Assembly: GCA_041739345.1 (NCBI GenBank)
Contig: JBGSNZ010000002.1
Span: 1-64,000 of the forward strand
DNA from: DIGJ01 sp041739345
Lineage (GTDB): Bacteria > Bacillota > Clostridia > Lachnospirales > Lachnospiraceae
DNA length: 64,000 nucleotides
Direction of reading: 5' to 3'
Shown here: one piece after another, positions 17,008-27,044 of the stretch
Numbering within the stretch: position 1 is the stretch's first letter
Layout: each line of letters starts with the position of its first letter
Translations under genes and position numbers: made by a program
The notes under the pieces: model-generated
What the model was told of the DNA's origin: nothing
Seen by the model: the letters and a program-made list of their open reading frames with translations, nothing else
Database searches by the model: none

Positions 17008-18081
17008 TTAAAACTTGATAGTTTGAAATAAATCTACTAAATACGACTTTACACTGGAAGAATCACTTATAAAGCTTTCCGTAAGTTCGAAAAAATACGG
17101 TTTTGATTTATAATCGCGTTGAAAAGCAGGAGTAATTTTATCTTCATACTGTGGAAGAAAGAGTCCTTCCTTACGAGTATAACAGGTACTAAGTTTTGCT
17201 TTCTCACGAAAGGCTTTATCGACGTAGGTAGCAACACTTTTATGTATCGCGGTATCTTCTTGTGGAAGATAGTAGTAATCCTGATAATTTTTGTAAAAAT
17301 ATTTTAGAGTATCTTGTACAATTAATAGTTCAATATCTACAATGTCTTCGATAACAGTCAGCGAATAGGATTCTTGTCTAAATGTAAGATTATTTGGCAA
17401 AGAATGTTCCAGCAATAAACGAATATGAAAATGATCTTCATAAATTTTTGTTTCCACTACTTGAAAAGCTCCATTAAAAAAATCTTGGTAACGTAGCATG
17501 TTGGAACAAGCAAATAGGCCAAACAAATCCTCTTTATTATGTAGAAGTAATGCTTCCAATTGCTCTTTATAGGATTTTGAAAAAATCTTATTTTTCATGT
17601 AGTCACAATAAACGGAGATGAGTTCGCCACCATCGAATGGATCCTCTCTTAAAATACCCAGAAATTCTTCTACTGTTTTTTGTTTTAAATTTTTCAATTT
17701 TAAAATAGGCTTCAAAAAAGTAATTTTTTTATAAAGATCAAAGCTTTCAATTTCGTTAAAGTTAAACGAAAGATTGTATTTTTTGCATTTTTTTAAAAGA
17801 TAAGGGATATCAAAACCAGTTCCATTATAGTGAACAATAACCTTGAAAGAACGTAAGAATTCGAAAAATTCGATTAAGATAGATTTTTCACTGATGTAAT
17901 CATCTGCAAACCATTGCACAAGATTCCATTTATCTTCTTTAAAATAAAGACATCCAATGAGATAAAGGCTAGATACATCGGGTGAAAAGCCTGTTGTTTC
18001 AATATCAAAGAATAAAACATTGTCTTTTAGAGTATCAGAATAATAATGATTTATATTTGCTGTATCTTCAATCGTTAACAT
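17008..18081 (-). CDS. YprB-like ribonuclease H-fold exonuclease domain protein
   Basis: 357 aa. The N-terminal 200 residues form a DEDD exonuclease (RNase_H_2, YprB type): FFDIETTGF (DxE), VHYNGTGFDIPYL (second Asp) and HNKEDLFGL (final Asp). The C-terminal 150 residues are unassigned; Bacillus YprB has a TPR-type extension. Substrate unknown. On the minus strand AAAGGAG precedes ATG at 18081; the upstream GTG at 18096 contains that site and is rejected. Confidence 0.82.
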   Translation of the reverse strand: MLTIEDTANINHYYSDTLKDNVLFFDIETTGFSPDVSSLYLIGCLYFKEDKWNLVQWFADDYISEKSILIEFFEFLRSFKVIVHYNGTGFDIPYLLKKCKKYNLSFNFNEIESFDLYKKITFLKPILKLKNLKQKTVEEFLGILREDPFDGGELISVYCDYMKNKIFSKSYKEQLEALLLHNKEDLFGLFACSNMLRYQDFFNGAFQVVETKIYEDHFHIRLLLEHSLPNNLTFRQESYSLTVIEDIVDIELLIVQDTLKYFYKNYQDYYYLPQEDTAIHKSVATYVDKAFREKAKLSTCYTRKEGLFLPQYEDKITPAFQRDYKSKPYFFELTESFISDSSSVKSYLVDLFQTIKF

Positions 18082-18125
18082 TTGGACTCCTTTCACATTA
18101 CCTTAACTAAACTGATTCTTTAGCC

Positions 18126-18154
18126 ATTATAAAGGATGCAAAGAGTAAGGTCAA
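18126..18154 (-). promoter_or_regulatory. Promoter of YprB-like gene
   Basis: Minus strand: TTGACC, 17-bp spacer, TATAAT (plus ATTATA at 18126-18131). Confidence 0.7.
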
Positions 18155-18251
18155 ATGAAAGAATTATTTGATTTTTATACCTTATTAGTATATTTTTAGA
18201 AAAAGATGTGATAGAATAAATTGATAAATAGTATGGTAAGGTGGTACAAGT

Positions 18252-19118
18252 ATGTGGAATTTAGAAATAATGGGATTTGATTTATATTTCCTTTTTTATA
18301 ATTTTTTCTTATATTGCTTTTTTGGATGGATTTATGAAAGCTGTTTGGTTTCATTTAAAAAGAAGACCTGGGTGAATCGAGGCTTTTTGAATGGTCCAAT
18401 TATCCCAATTTATGGTGCCGGTGCAACTATTGTTTATATATTAATACATCCTATTCAATTGAATTTTTTCGTAGTTTTCATAAGTGGGGCTTTAATTGCA
18501 ACTGTTTTAGAATATATTACATCTTTTATTATGGAAAAATTATTTCATGCAAAGTGGTGGGACTATACCAACTATAAGTATAATGTTAAAGGAAGAATAT
18601 GTTTAATTGCTTCTCTATTATGGGGGCTTCTATCGATCCTAATGACGGATGTATTTCAGCCCATTATAAATCTTTTAATTGAACGAATTCCAAGATATGC
18701 TGGTGAAATTGCTGGACTTGTTATATTTGTACTATTTGTTTCAGATATTACAGTTACCGTTATTTACACATTACAACTTGATCAGAAATTTGCAGATCTT
18801 GCTAAAATTAGAGATGAAATTACGGATTATTTGGTAACAACGAAATTATATGAGACGAAAGAAGAAATTAGAGTACGCTTTGGAGAACTTTCCATCGCAA
18901 GTCTATCTGAGACATTCAAAGATCAATTGGATATACGTTTTGTACAGCTTCCGAATAAAGAAGAACTGGAACAAAAATTCAAAGGATTACTTTCTAGTTA
19001 TCAAAAGGGCATAGAATTTAAGAATATCATTCATAAACGTATTTTAAAAGCATTTCCAACAATGAAGTCATTGCGTGCTGAAAATATTTTAGATGAAATT
19101 AGAAAGAAGAGAAAATAA
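18252..19118 (+). CDS. CmpB-type putative ABC transporter permease (PF06541)
   Basis: 288 aa. Residues 1-190 hold about five hydrophobic segments with blocks FFGWIYESCLVS, NRGFLNGPIIPIYGAGA, EYITSFIMEKLFHAKWWDYT and KGRICLIASLLWG, characteristic of PF06541. The C-terminal 100 residues are soluble and charged. Members are called ABC permeases, but no ATPase is nearby and transport is unproven. The gene ends 3 bases before cardiolipin synthase, suggesting a shared membrane-related transcript. Confidence 0.8.
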   Translation: MWNLEIMGFDLYFLFYNFFLYCFFGWIYESCLVSFKKKTWVNRGFLNGPIIPIYGAGATIVYILIHPIQLNFFVVFISGALIATVLEYITSFIMEKLFHAKWWDYTNYKYNVKGRICLIASLLWGLLSILMTDVFQPIINLLIERIPRYAGEIAGLVIFVLFVSDITVTVIYTLQLDQKFADLAKIRDEITDYLVTTKLYETKEEIRVRFGELSIASLSETFKDQLDIRFVQLPNKEELEQKFKGLLSSYQKGIEFKNIIHKRILKAFPTMKSLRAENILDEIRKKRK

Positions 19119-19121
19119 AGT

Positions 19122-20702
19122 ATGGGGACTGAAATACATGAGATCATTGACTTAAAAGACGAACTTACCGGAAGAATTAAAAATTATTTAAGTGGATTTT
19201 TAAGAGCGCTTGTAGTTGGATTATTGGTTCTTATACAATTTATTATCCTTGCCTTTGCTCCCTTTGTTCTTCGAAATTTTACCGTATATTTTTATGTAGT
19301 CTTAGAATTACTTAGTTTTATTGTTATTCTAAATCTAGTGAATGATAATCGAAGTCCTTCCTACAAAGTTTCGTGGATTGCGATAGTATTAATGCTTCCG
19401 ATTTGCGGACATGTTATGTATGTTTTATGGGGAAAATCGGATTCTAAGAAAAAGATTGAAAAGAAAGTTATCACTAAAATGCATCACGGCCAAAAATTTC
19501 TAGAAAATAATACAAGCATTGAACGTGAATATGCAATGCTCCATCCGGTAAAATCAAGACTTTCTAAATATATGGTAAATGAAGGCTTTCCGATTTATAA
19601 AAATAATAAAGTAGAGTATTTTCCGATGGGAGAAGATGCCTTTAAAAGTATATTTGAGGAATTGGAAAAAGCGCAGAAGTTTATATTGATTGACTTTTTT
19701 ATCGTTGCAGAAGGTGCAATATGGGACAAAATGCACGAAATTTTGGTTAGAAAAATTAGACAGGGTGTTGAAGTTAAGTTTTTATACGATGACTTTGGAG
19801 CCATGCTTCGAACTGAAAAATATTTTAAAAGAAAGTTGGAGGCAGAAGGTTTCGAAATACGTGTTATTAATCCAATTCATAAATATACAGATAAGCTTTA
19901 TATGAACTATCGTAGTCATCAAAAAATTATGGTAATTGATGGTAATGTTGGTTACACGGGTGGTTTTAACCTTGCTGATGAATATGCTAATATTATCGAG
20001 CGTTTTGGTGTATGGAAAGACAATGGTATTCGCATTGAAGGCGATGCAGTATGGGGACTTACGGTTACTTTCTTACAGATGTGGGAAGTGAGTTCGGAAA
20101 ATGTATATTTAGACTTTGAATTATACCGGCCAACCAAGAAGTTCGAAGCTACACAGGTTTATTGCCATGTTATCTCAGATGGTCCATATAACAATCCTCG
20201 AAATCCAATTGAAAGTATTTACAATCAGATGATTTCATCAGCACGTGAGTTTGTCTATATTACCACGCCATATCTGATTATTGAGGATGATATGAAAAAT
20301 CATTTGATTGAAGCTGTAAAAAGTGGAATTGATGTGCGAATTATAACACCTAATATTGCAGATAAAAAGAACGTAAAACTAATCACAAATTATAATTATG
20401 GCAGATTACTTGAGGCTGGGGTACGTATCTTTGAGTATACACCTGGATTTATTCATGCAAAGACCATTATTAATGAGGGTTGTGGTATTGTTGGTACAAT
20501 CAACATGGATTATCGAAGCTTTTATTTACATTATGAAAATGGTGTTTGGATGTCAAATCGTAATATTATTGATATTATTAGAAAAGATTTAGAAGAGACC
20601 TTTAATGTATCGCATGAAATAACCTATGAAGAATGGAAGAATCGTCCACTCTCATGGAGAATCAGACAACCGTTTTTAAACCTATTTAGTACTTTGTTGT
20701 GA
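19122..20702 (+). CDS. cls: Cardiolipin synthase, phospholipase D family
   Basis: 526 aa. Two N-terminal membrane segments precede two PLD domains. The first HKD motif is complete (HQKIMVID near residue 266). The second reads HAKTIINE followed by GTINMDYRS, with Glu where Asp is usual. Cls condenses two phosphatidylglycerol molecules, or uses a related donor, to make cardiolipin in the membrane. The ribosome-binding site is weak, so translation may depend on the gene just upstream. Confidence 0.92.
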   Translation: MGTEIHEIIDLKDELTGRIKNYLSGFLRALVVGLLVLIQFIILAFAPFVLRNFTVYFYVVLELLSFIVILNLVNDNRSPSYKVSWIAIVLMLPICGHVMYVLWGKSDSKKKIEKKVITKMHHGQKFLENNTSIEREYAMLHPVKSRLSKYMVNEGFPIYKNNKVEYFPMGEDAFKSIFEELEKAQKFILIDFFIVAEGAIWDKMHEILVRKIRQGVEVKFLYDDFGAMLRTEKYFKRKLEAEGFEIRVINPIHKYTDKLYMNYRSHQKIMVIDGNVGYTGGFNLADEYANIIERFGVWKDNGIRIEGDAVWGLTVTFLQMWEVSSENVYLDFELYRPTKKFEATQVYCHVISDGPYNNPRNPIESIYNQMISSAREFVYITTPYLIIEDDMKNHLIEAVKSGIDVRIITPNIADKKNVKLITNYNYGRLLEAGVRIFEYTPGFIHAKTIINEGCGIVGTINMDYRSFYLHYENGVWMSNRNIIDIIRKDLEETFNVSHEITYEEWKNRPLSWRIRQPFLNLFSTLL

Positions 20703-20721
20703 TGAAAGCGAGGAATAGCGT

Positions 20722-20979
20722 ATGTACACAAGCGTATGTAAACACTGTAAGAGAGTATTTAAGACACCGATGCGTACGGTTTGCTGTAGTGAGTGCAGAC
20801 AATTTGAAAAGGAACCTTTCGAGGATATTAAAAGTTATTTAGAAGAATTTCCAAATAGTAATGCAATGCAAATTGCTACTGCACTAGAAATCCCTGTTAC
20901 GACTATTATTCAGTATATAGATGAAGGTTATTTATGGCCGGTAAAGGGAAGTTTTGAAAAATTACCAGAAAAGGAATAG
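20722..20979 (+). CDS. YvyF-like small zinc-cluster/HTH-like protein
   Basis: 85 aa. N-terminal CKHCKRVF...VCCSEC cysteine pairs suggest a zinc knuckle. A helical segment follows (NAMQIATALEIPVTTIIQYIDEGYL) resembling the winged-helix-like part of YvyF/TIGR03826 proteins of flagellar operons. There are no flagellar genes around it; it sits between cls and ruvA in what looks like one transcript. GAGG lies 8 bases before the ATG. Function unknown; an RNA- or DNA-binding role is possible. Confidence 0.6.
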   Translation: MYTSVCKHCKRVFKTPMRTVCCSECRQFEKEPFEDIKSYLEEFPNSNAMQIATALEIPVTTIIQYIDEGYLWPVKGSFEKLPEKE

Positions 20980-20993
20980 AGGAGTCACGGAAA

Positions 20994-21605
20994 ATGTTAG
21001 CATATATAAAAGGCGAATTGGTCTCGATGACAGAAGATGGAATTGTATTAGAAAATAATGGAATGGGCTATGAGATCAAAGTCCCTCTAACTGTGATGAA
21101 CGAACTGCCAGCGATGGGTGGCGAGGTTAAAATTTACACCTATCTTTATGTTCGGGAAGACGCATTGAAATTATATGGGTTCTTAACAAAAGATGACTTA
21201 ACTGTATTTAAATTATTGATTACAGTAAATGGAATTGGACCAAAGGGTGCACTTGGCATTTTATCAGCGATTACACCGGACGATTTACGTTTTGCAGTTT
21301 TAGCGGATGATGTAAAAGCAATTTCAAAGGCTCCTGGAATCGGAGCAAAGACAGCAGGTAAATTAATCCTTGAATTAAAGGATAAATTAAAATTAGAAGA
21401 CGCCTTTGAACAGCGCTTAGAGCATCAGGTAGAACGTATGAACACGTCGTCTTCGATTGATATCATGAATGAAGCAGTGCAGGCTTTGGTTGCTTTAGGT
21501 TATTCCAATACGGATGCATTAAAAGCCGTTCGAAAAGTACCTTTAACAGAGGATACAAGCGTTGAGGAACTGTTGAAAATAAGTTTAAAATATATTTCAT
21601 TATAA
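20994..21605 (+). CDS. ruvA: Holliday junction branch migration protein RuvA
   Basis: 203 aa. N-terminal OB domain (MLAYIKGELV...GYEIKVPL), two helix-hairpin-helix motifs (LLITVNGIGPKGALGIL and ISKAPGIGAKTAGKLILELKDK), and a C-terminal RuvB-binding domain (EAVQALVALGYSNTDALKAV). RuvA tetramers clamp Holliday junctions and load RuvB. AGAGGAG precedes the ATG; ruvB follows 21 bases later. No ruvC is present, as is usual in Firmicutes. Confidence 0.98.
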   Translation: MLAYIKGELVSMTEDGIVLENNGMGYEIKVPLTVMNELPAMGGEVKIYTYLYVREDALKLYGFLTKDDLTVFKLLITVNGIGPKGALGILSAITPDDLRFAVLADDVKAISKAPGIGAKTAGKLILELKDKLKLEDAFEQRLEHQVERMNTSSSIDIMNEAVQALVALGYSNTDALKAVRKVPLTEDTSVEELLKISLKYISL

Positions 21606-21626
21606 ATTGAAAGGCATGAGTATAAA

Positions 21627-22619
21627 ATGGGAAACCGAGTGATTTCAACCGAAGTTATGGAAGAAGACTATAAAATTGAAAATAGCTTAAGACCAAAGCT
21701 TTTGTGTGACTATATAGGTCAACAAAAAGCCAAGGACAATTTAAAAGTATATATAGAAGCAGCAAAACAAAGGAGCGAATCGTTAGACCATGTTCTCTTA
21801 TATGGCCCGCCTGGGCTTGGAAAGACAACGCTCGCAGGTATTATTGCAAACGAAATGGATGTAAATTTAAAAATAACTTCAGGACCAGCGATTGAAAAAC
21901 CAGGTGAAATGGCAGCAATTTTAAATAATCTGCAAGATGGTGATATTTTATTTGTAGATGAGATACATCGCTTGAATCGCCAGGTAGAAGAAGTATTGTA
22001 TCCTGCAATGGAAGATTTTGCAATTGATATAGTAATTGGAAAAGGAGCATCTGCCCGTTCTATTCGTTTGGATTTGCCAAAATTCACATTAGTTGGAGCG
22101 ACAACTAGAGCTGGAATGTTAACGGCACCACTGCGTGACCGATTTGGTGTTGTTCACCGATTGGAATTTTATACCAATGATGAATTGACGGAGATTATCA
22201 AGCGTTCTGCAAACGTTTTTGGAGTTGAAATGGAAATAGAAGGAGCTCGTGAGATGGCTAGGCGTTCGAGGGGAACACCTAGACTTGCAAATCGACTGTT
22301 AAAACGAATTAGAGATTTTGCTCAGGTAAAATATGATGGCAGGATTACAAAGGAAGTTGCAGATTTTGCATTGGATTTATTAGAGGTAGATAAGTTAGGG
22401 CTTGATAATATTGACCGTGAAATACTGACAATTATGATAGAAAAATTTGGTGGAGGACCGGTAGGACTTGATACACTTGCGGCGGCAATTGGCGAAGATT
22501 CTGGTACGATAGAAGATGTATATGAACCTTATTTGATACAAAATGGTTTTATTCAAAGAACACCAAGAGGAAGAATGGTAACGGATACGGCCTATAAGCA
22601 TTTATCCTTGCCCAAATAA
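21627..22619 (+). CDS. ruvB: Holliday junction DNA helicase RuvB
   Basis: 330 aa, full length. AAA+ helicase: Walker A YGPPGLGKTTLAG, Walker B LFVDEIHRLNR, sensor LVGATTRAGML with the arginine-finger region PLRDRFG, and a C-terminal winged helix (QNGFIQRTPRGRMVT). It drives ATP-dependent branch migration with RuvA. Cotranscribed with ruvA. Confidence 0.98.
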   Translation: MGNRVISTEVMEEDYKIENSLRPKLLCDYIGQQKAKDNLKVYIEAAKQRSESLDHVLLYGPPGLGKTTLAGIIANEMDVNLKITSGPAIEKPGEMAAILNNLQDGDILFVDEIHRLNRQVEEVLYPAMEDFAIDIVIGKGASARSIRLDLPKFTLVGATTRAGMLTAPLRDRFGVVHRLEFYTNDELTEIIKRSANVFGVEMEIEGAREMARRSRGTPRLANRLLKRIRDFAQVKYDGRITKEVADFALDLLEVDKLGLDNIDREILTIMIEKFGGGPVGLDTLAAAIGEDSGTIEDVYEPYLIQNGFIQRTPRGRMVTDTAYKHLSLPK

Positions 22620-22689
22620 ATGGATTATGTTATGATGAAACAAATTCTACATGTTTCATAGGAAAAAAATGTGCAGGGGGTACACAGCT

Positions 22690-23103
22690 ATGAGAATAAA
22701 AAATGACATTGAAGTCATGATAAATAACAGGAAGTATACGCTCAGTGGATATGAAAGTGATACGTATCTACAAACAGTAGCAACCTATATCAATGGAAAA
22801 CATGAAGAATTTAAAGCAATTGATTCTTTTAATAAATTAGAGCAGGATATGCGCAATGTGTTGATTGAGCTTAATATTGCCGATGATTATTTTAAGGCTA
22901 AAACGCAGGTAGAGGAATTACAAAAAGATGTTGAAAACAAAAATGATGAACTCTTTGATATAAAGCATGAATTAATTACAATGCAGTCAAGACTTGATTC
23001 GGTACAAAAGGAATTACAATCACTTAAATTTGAAAATATAGAAGAACAGAAAAAAGTTGTAAAATTAGAAACAGAATTGGATGAGCGAAGAAAAAAGAAA
23101 TAA
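22690..23103 (+). CDS. zapA: Cell division protein ZapA
   Basis: 137 aa. The N-terminal ZapA domain (EVMINNRKYTLSGYESDTYLQTVATYING) is followed by a long coiled coil (residues 70-137). ZapA bundles FtsZ filaments. I choose ATG 22690, preceded by a G-rich site, over ATG 22651. Between ruvB and zapA there is a short inverted repeat (tgaaaca/tgtttca). Confidence 0.88.
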   Translation: MRIKNDIEVMINNRKYTLSGYESDTYLQTVATYINGKHEEFKAIDSFNKLEQDMRNVLIELNIADDYFKAKTQVEELQKDVENKNDELFDIKHELITMQSRLDSVQKELQSLKFENIEEQKKVVKLETELDERRKKK

Positions 23104-23135
23104 TTAAATTATCGATAAATAAGCCTTAGAAAACG

Positions 23136-23166
23136 AAAATGGAGTGATTTGGCACTCCATTTTTCT
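23136..23166 (+). terminator. Terminator after zapA
   Basis: 11-bp stem aaaatggagtg with cactccatttt, 6-base loop, T-rich tail. Confidence 0.85.
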
Positions 23167-23246
23167 TTATTCTTAGTTGATATGATAAATTAAAAATTAA
23201 CATTTGGAGTAACGATAATGGATACGGAATATAGAACGGAGTTAGA

Positions 23247-25649
23247 ATGAGAAAAGTTGAAATATTAGCACCTGCTGGTTCTTATGAGAGTATGAAGGCT
23301 GCAGTAAATGCGTCCTGTGATGCCATTTATATTGGGGGAAGTCAATTTGGCGCAAGAGCATTTGCAAATAATTTAGAAGAAGAAAATATGTTAAATACCA
23401 TAGATTATTTACATCTGCATGGTAAAAAAATATACATGACGGTTAATACTTTATTAAAAGAAGATGAAATCAATGAAAAACTATATCATTACTTGAAACC
23501 GTACTACGAAGCTGGTTTGGATGCAGCTATAGTGCAAGATGTCGGAGTAGCTAAGTTTGTTCATGAAAATTTTCCTGATATGGCGATTCATGCAAGTACA
23601 CAAATGACGCTTACCTCAGCGTATGGAACTAAAATACTTGAAAACTATGGAATTACGCGGTTTGTACCAGCAAGAGAGCTTTCTATTCATGAAATCACTG
23701 AAATGAGAGCACACACAGACTTGGAAATTGAGTGCTTTGTACATGGTGCACTTTGTTATTGCTATTCAGGACAGTGTCTCTTAAGTAGTATCATAGGAGG
23801 GCGAAGTGGCAACCGAGGACGATGTGCACAACCTTGCCGTATGCAGTACGAACTAAAGACAAGTGGGAAAACAGGCTATTTCCTTAGTCCAAAGGATATA
23901 TCTACCATTGCATCCATTCCCAATATGATTGAGGCCGGAATTAATTCTTTTAAAATCGAAGGTAGAATGAAGCGACCGGAATATACGGCACTTTGTTCCT
24001 ACCTTTATGGAAAGTATACAGACCTTTATTTAGACAAGGGAAAAGAAGGATATGAACGTTATTTAAAAGATAATATGATGGAGTTTACAAAGGATCAGAT
24101 GGCGCTTGCAGATATCTATAATCGGGGTAATTTTTCGACTGGATACTATACAAACTATCATGGGAAAACTATGATGTCAATGAAACGTCCCAATCATTAT
24201 GGGGTGCTTGTAGGCGAAGTAAAGGAAGTAAATGGAAATAAGGCAACCATAAAACTGAGTGAAGATGTTAACAAACAAGATGTTCTAGAATTCCGTGATA
24301 TAGAGGAACAGGAAATTTATGATTATACAGCGGGACAGGCTTCTTTGGCGAATGATACAATTGAAGCAAACTTTAAACACGGTTTAAAAATAAGGAAGGG
24401 GAATCGCATATACCGTACGAAGAATCAGAAATTACTTGACTGGTTGCAACAAGAATTTCTTTCTATGGATAAAAAAATAGGAATTGAAGGGTTATTTCAT
24501 TGCAAGAGTGGTGAGCCATTTGCAATCACACTTATCTTTGAGGATAAAGAAGTTACCGTAACGGGTGAAATAGTTCAAAAAGCACAAAATCAGCCGGTTA
24601 CAGAAAATAAAATTTCAGAAGCAATCAGTAAAATAAGTGATACAAAATATTATTTTACAAAGTTGTCAGGTGAAGTTTCTTTGGATGCTTTCTTGCCAAT
24701 GGGTGCAGTTAAAAATTTAAGAAGAAATGCACTAGAGGCGCTAGAAGAAAAGATTTTAGATGAATATAAACGTACATTATCTGACAAAACTGTAGTATTG
24801 CATGAAAGTAAAAGTCGGTTAAAATGTGATGAGAACTTAAACGAGACCGTTAAACCATCCATTCATGTGCTTGTTAATTCAAAACAACAGTTTGAAGAGG
24901 CGTTAAAAATTTCACAAGTAAGCCGTATCTATATAGTTTCGGAACAGTTCTCTGTGGAAAATTGCGAAGCATGTATAAAAGAGGGAAAAGAAAAAGGTAC
25001 GGAAATCTATTTGTCCCTTCCCTATATTTTTAGAAGTAATACAATGAAAGCGTATTCCGAGTATACGACTCTTGATGTGGATGGATATTTAATTCATAAT
25101 TTTGAAGAGGTAGCATTTTTAAAGCAGCAAGGAGTAAACCAAAATTTTGTCCTTGATAGTAATATGTATACGTTTAATTCCTTTGCTAAAAGCTTTTGGA
25201 AGGATCAACAGGTAAATTCATACACAATACCAGTAGAGTTGAATGAAAGGGAAATTAAGCAAAGAGGAATTGAAAACGATACCCTCATTGTATATGGACA
25301 TTTACCTCTTATGATATCAACGCAGTGCATCGTAGATAATTGCTTGACCTGTAATAAGAAACCTGACTTTCATATTCTTTACGACCGCAAGGGAAAGGAC
25401 TATTATGCGTTCAATTGTTGCAAATACTGTTATAATATTATTTATGATGGAGAGGCATTATCCCTCTTAGAAGAAATAAAGTCTGTGAAGAATATGAATC
25501 CAGATAATGTACGACTTGATTTTACAATAGAAACAGACAAAGAAATGCAATTTATTTTGAAGAATTTTATTGATGTGTTTCGTTATAATAAAGGGAGCGA
25601 AATTATCCCAAATACTACGAAGGGACATTTTAAACGTGGTATAGAATAA
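23247..25649 (+). CDS. U32 family protein with DUF3656-like C-terminus (RlhA-like)
   Basis: 800 aa. The N-terminal U32 domain holds LAPAGSYESMKAAV, the signature ECFVHGALCYCYSGQCLLSS and GRCAQPCRMQY. A middle DUF3656-like region and a Cys-rich C-terminus (CIVDNCLTCNKK, CCKYC) follow. E. coli relatives with this layout (RlhA) hydroxylate C2501 of 23S rRNA; others (TrhP) act on tRNA wobble uridines. An RNA hydroxylation role, rather than peptidase, is more likely, but the exact target is not settled. GGAG precedes the ATG. The ftsW-like gene follows 48 bases later. Confidence 0.85.
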   Translation: MRKVEILAPAGSYESMKAAVNASCDAIYIGGSQFGARAFANNLEEENMLNTIDYLHLHGKKIYMTVNTLLKEDEINEKLYHYLKPYYEAGLDAAIVQDVGVAKFVHENFPDMAIHASTQMTLTSAYGTKILENYGITRFVPARELSIHEITEMRAHTDLEIECFVHGALCYCYSGQCLLSSIIGGRSGNRGRCAQPCRMQYELKTSGKTGYFLSPKDISTIASIPNMIEAGINSFKIEGRMKRPEYTALCSYLYGKYTDLYLDKGKEGYERYLKDNMMEFTKDQMALADIYNRGNFSTGYYTNYHGKTMMSMKRPNHYGVLVGEVKEVNGNKATIKLSEDVNKQDVLEFRDIEEQEIYDYTAGQASLANDTIEANFKHGLKIRKGNRIYRTKNQKLLDWLQQEFLSMDKKIGIEGLFHCKSGEPFAITLIFEDKEVTVTGEIVQKAQNQPVTENKISEAISKISDTKYYFTKLSGEVSLDAFLPMGAVKNLRRNALEALEEKILDEYKRTLSDKTVVLHESKSRLKCDENLNETVKPSIHVLVNSKQQFEEALKISQVSRIYIVSEQFSVENCEACIKEGKEKGTEIYLSLPYIFRSNTMKAYSEYTTLDVDGYLIHNFEEVAFLKQQGVNQNFVLDSNMYTFNSFAKSFWKDQQVNSYTIPVELNEREIKQRGIENDTLIVYGHLPLMISTQCIVDNCLTCNKKPDFHILYDRKGKDYYAFNCCKYCYNIIYDGEALSLLEEIKSVKNMNPDNVRLDFTIETDKEMQFILKNFIDVFRYNKGSEIIPNTTKGHFKRGIE

Positions 25650-25697
25650 TGAAATACAGTTTGAAGTAGGTATAAAAATATACAGATAGGAGACAAC

Positions 25698-27044
25698 GTG
25701 GAAAATCTAATTATACAATTATCTCGTTATATTTTAATTATTTTATTAACGATTTATACCATATATTGTTTTACCGTGTTTCGCAACAGTGACAAAGACA
25801 GGCAGAAACGTATTTATCGTAAACAAAGAACTTTAATGTATTTGATTCATTTTGTTGCACATGGATTACTGTTCCTCAATACGAAAGAAATGCAACTTAT
25901 TATTCTTTATTTGATTGAATTGGTATTTTTTATATTGGTATCAAAAATTTACCGATTGGTTTATAAAAATCTTTCTAATTTAGTATTAAACAATATGTTA
26001 ATGTTAATAGCCATAAGTTTTACAATGCTTGCAAGACTTGATATTGCATATGCAAAAAGACAACTTTTTATGATAGCTGTGGGCTTTTTGGTATGCTTGA
26101 TTGTACCGTTTGTCATCGAAAAATTTAAATATCTAGAATACCTTGGATGGTTTTATGCCTGCATAGGTATTACTTTGTTGTTGTTCGTATTTATTCCAGG
26201 TATTGGTGTAGAGAAATATGGATCATTAAACTGGATTCAAATCGGTGGTTTTGTATTACAGCCCTCCGAGTTTGCAAAGATAATCTTTGTGTTTTTTGTT
26301 GCTGCGCTTTTGTCAAAGAAAACGCAGTTTCGTGATGTCTTTTTTATCTCAATTTTTGCGGCTGCATATGTTTTGGTTTTAGTTGCAGAAAAAGATTTAG
26401 GCGGTGCTTTGCTGTTTTTTATTACATATCTATCCGTACTTTATGTAGCAACGCAAAATCCAGTTTATTTACTATCTGGAATTGCAGGAATTTCACTTGC
26501 AGCCACTGTTGCGTATAAGTTGTTTAGCCATGTTCGCGTTCGTTTTGATGCATGGAGGGACCCTTGGAGTGATATCAACGATGGTGGATATCAAATCTGC
26601 AGTTCACTATTTGCCATTGGGACTGGAAGCTGGTTTGGAATGGGGCTTGGAAAAGGACTCCCAACGAGTATTCCAGTAGAAGAAAGTGATTTTATTTTCT
26701 CAGCAATTTCAGAAGAGTTCGGCGGAATATTTGCCTTATGTATGGTTATGATTTACATTAGTTGTTTTATCATGTTTGTAAATATTGCGATGAAGATGAA
26801 AAATCAGTTTTATAAACTGACGGCTTTTGGACTGAGTGTAATTTTTATCTTTCAGGTATTTTTAAATATTGGTGGAGTAACGAAGTTTATTCCATCCACT
26901 GGAGTAACCCTACCGCTGGTAAGCTATGGAGGCAGCTCTATATTAAGTGTAATTGTTATGTTTAGTATTATACAGGGTATGTATGTACTCAATCAGGAAG
27001 GAAGAAAAAGAGAAGATGAAGCTATTGGACGAGAAGAATACTAG
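25698..27044 (+). CDS. FtsW/RodA/SpoVE family glycosyltransferase
   Basis: 448 aa, SEDS family, about 11-12 membrane segments. Signatures are LQPSEFAKI, AEKDLGGALLFF, DPWSDINDGGYQ and PLVSYGGSSILSVI. SEDS proteins polymerise peptidoglycan with a class B PBP partner. It starts with GTG after AGGAG, and overlaps the following PBP gene by 29 bases, marking an obligate partner pair. Whether it serves division, elongation or spore cortex cannot be decided from sequence. Confidence 0.92.
   Translation: MENLIIQLSRYILIILLTIYTIYCFTVFRNSDKDRQKRIYRKQRTLMYLIHFVAHGLLFLNTKEMQLIILYLIELVFFILVSKIYRLVYKNLSNLVLNNMLMLIAISFTMLARLDIAYAKRQLFMIAVGFLVCLIVPFVIEKFKYLEYLGWFYACIGITLLLFVFIPGIGVEKYGSLNWIQIGGFVLQPSEFAKIIFVFFVAALLSKKTQFRDVFFISIFAAAYVLVLVAEKDLGGALLFFITYLSVLYVATQNPVYLLSGIAGISLAATVAYKLFSHVRVRFDAWRDPWSDINDGGYQICSSLFAIGTGSWFGMGLGKGLPTSIPVEESDFIFSAISEEFGGIFALCMVMIYISCFIMFVNIAMKMKNQFYKLTAFGLSVIFIFQVFLNIGGVTKFIPSTGVTLPLVSYGGSSILSVIVMFSIIQGMYVLNQEGRKREDEAIGREEY

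Noticed and set aside
20722..20979. Flagellar protein
   Set aside because: No flagellar gene occurs anywhere in the window; only the zinc/HTH layout is similar.
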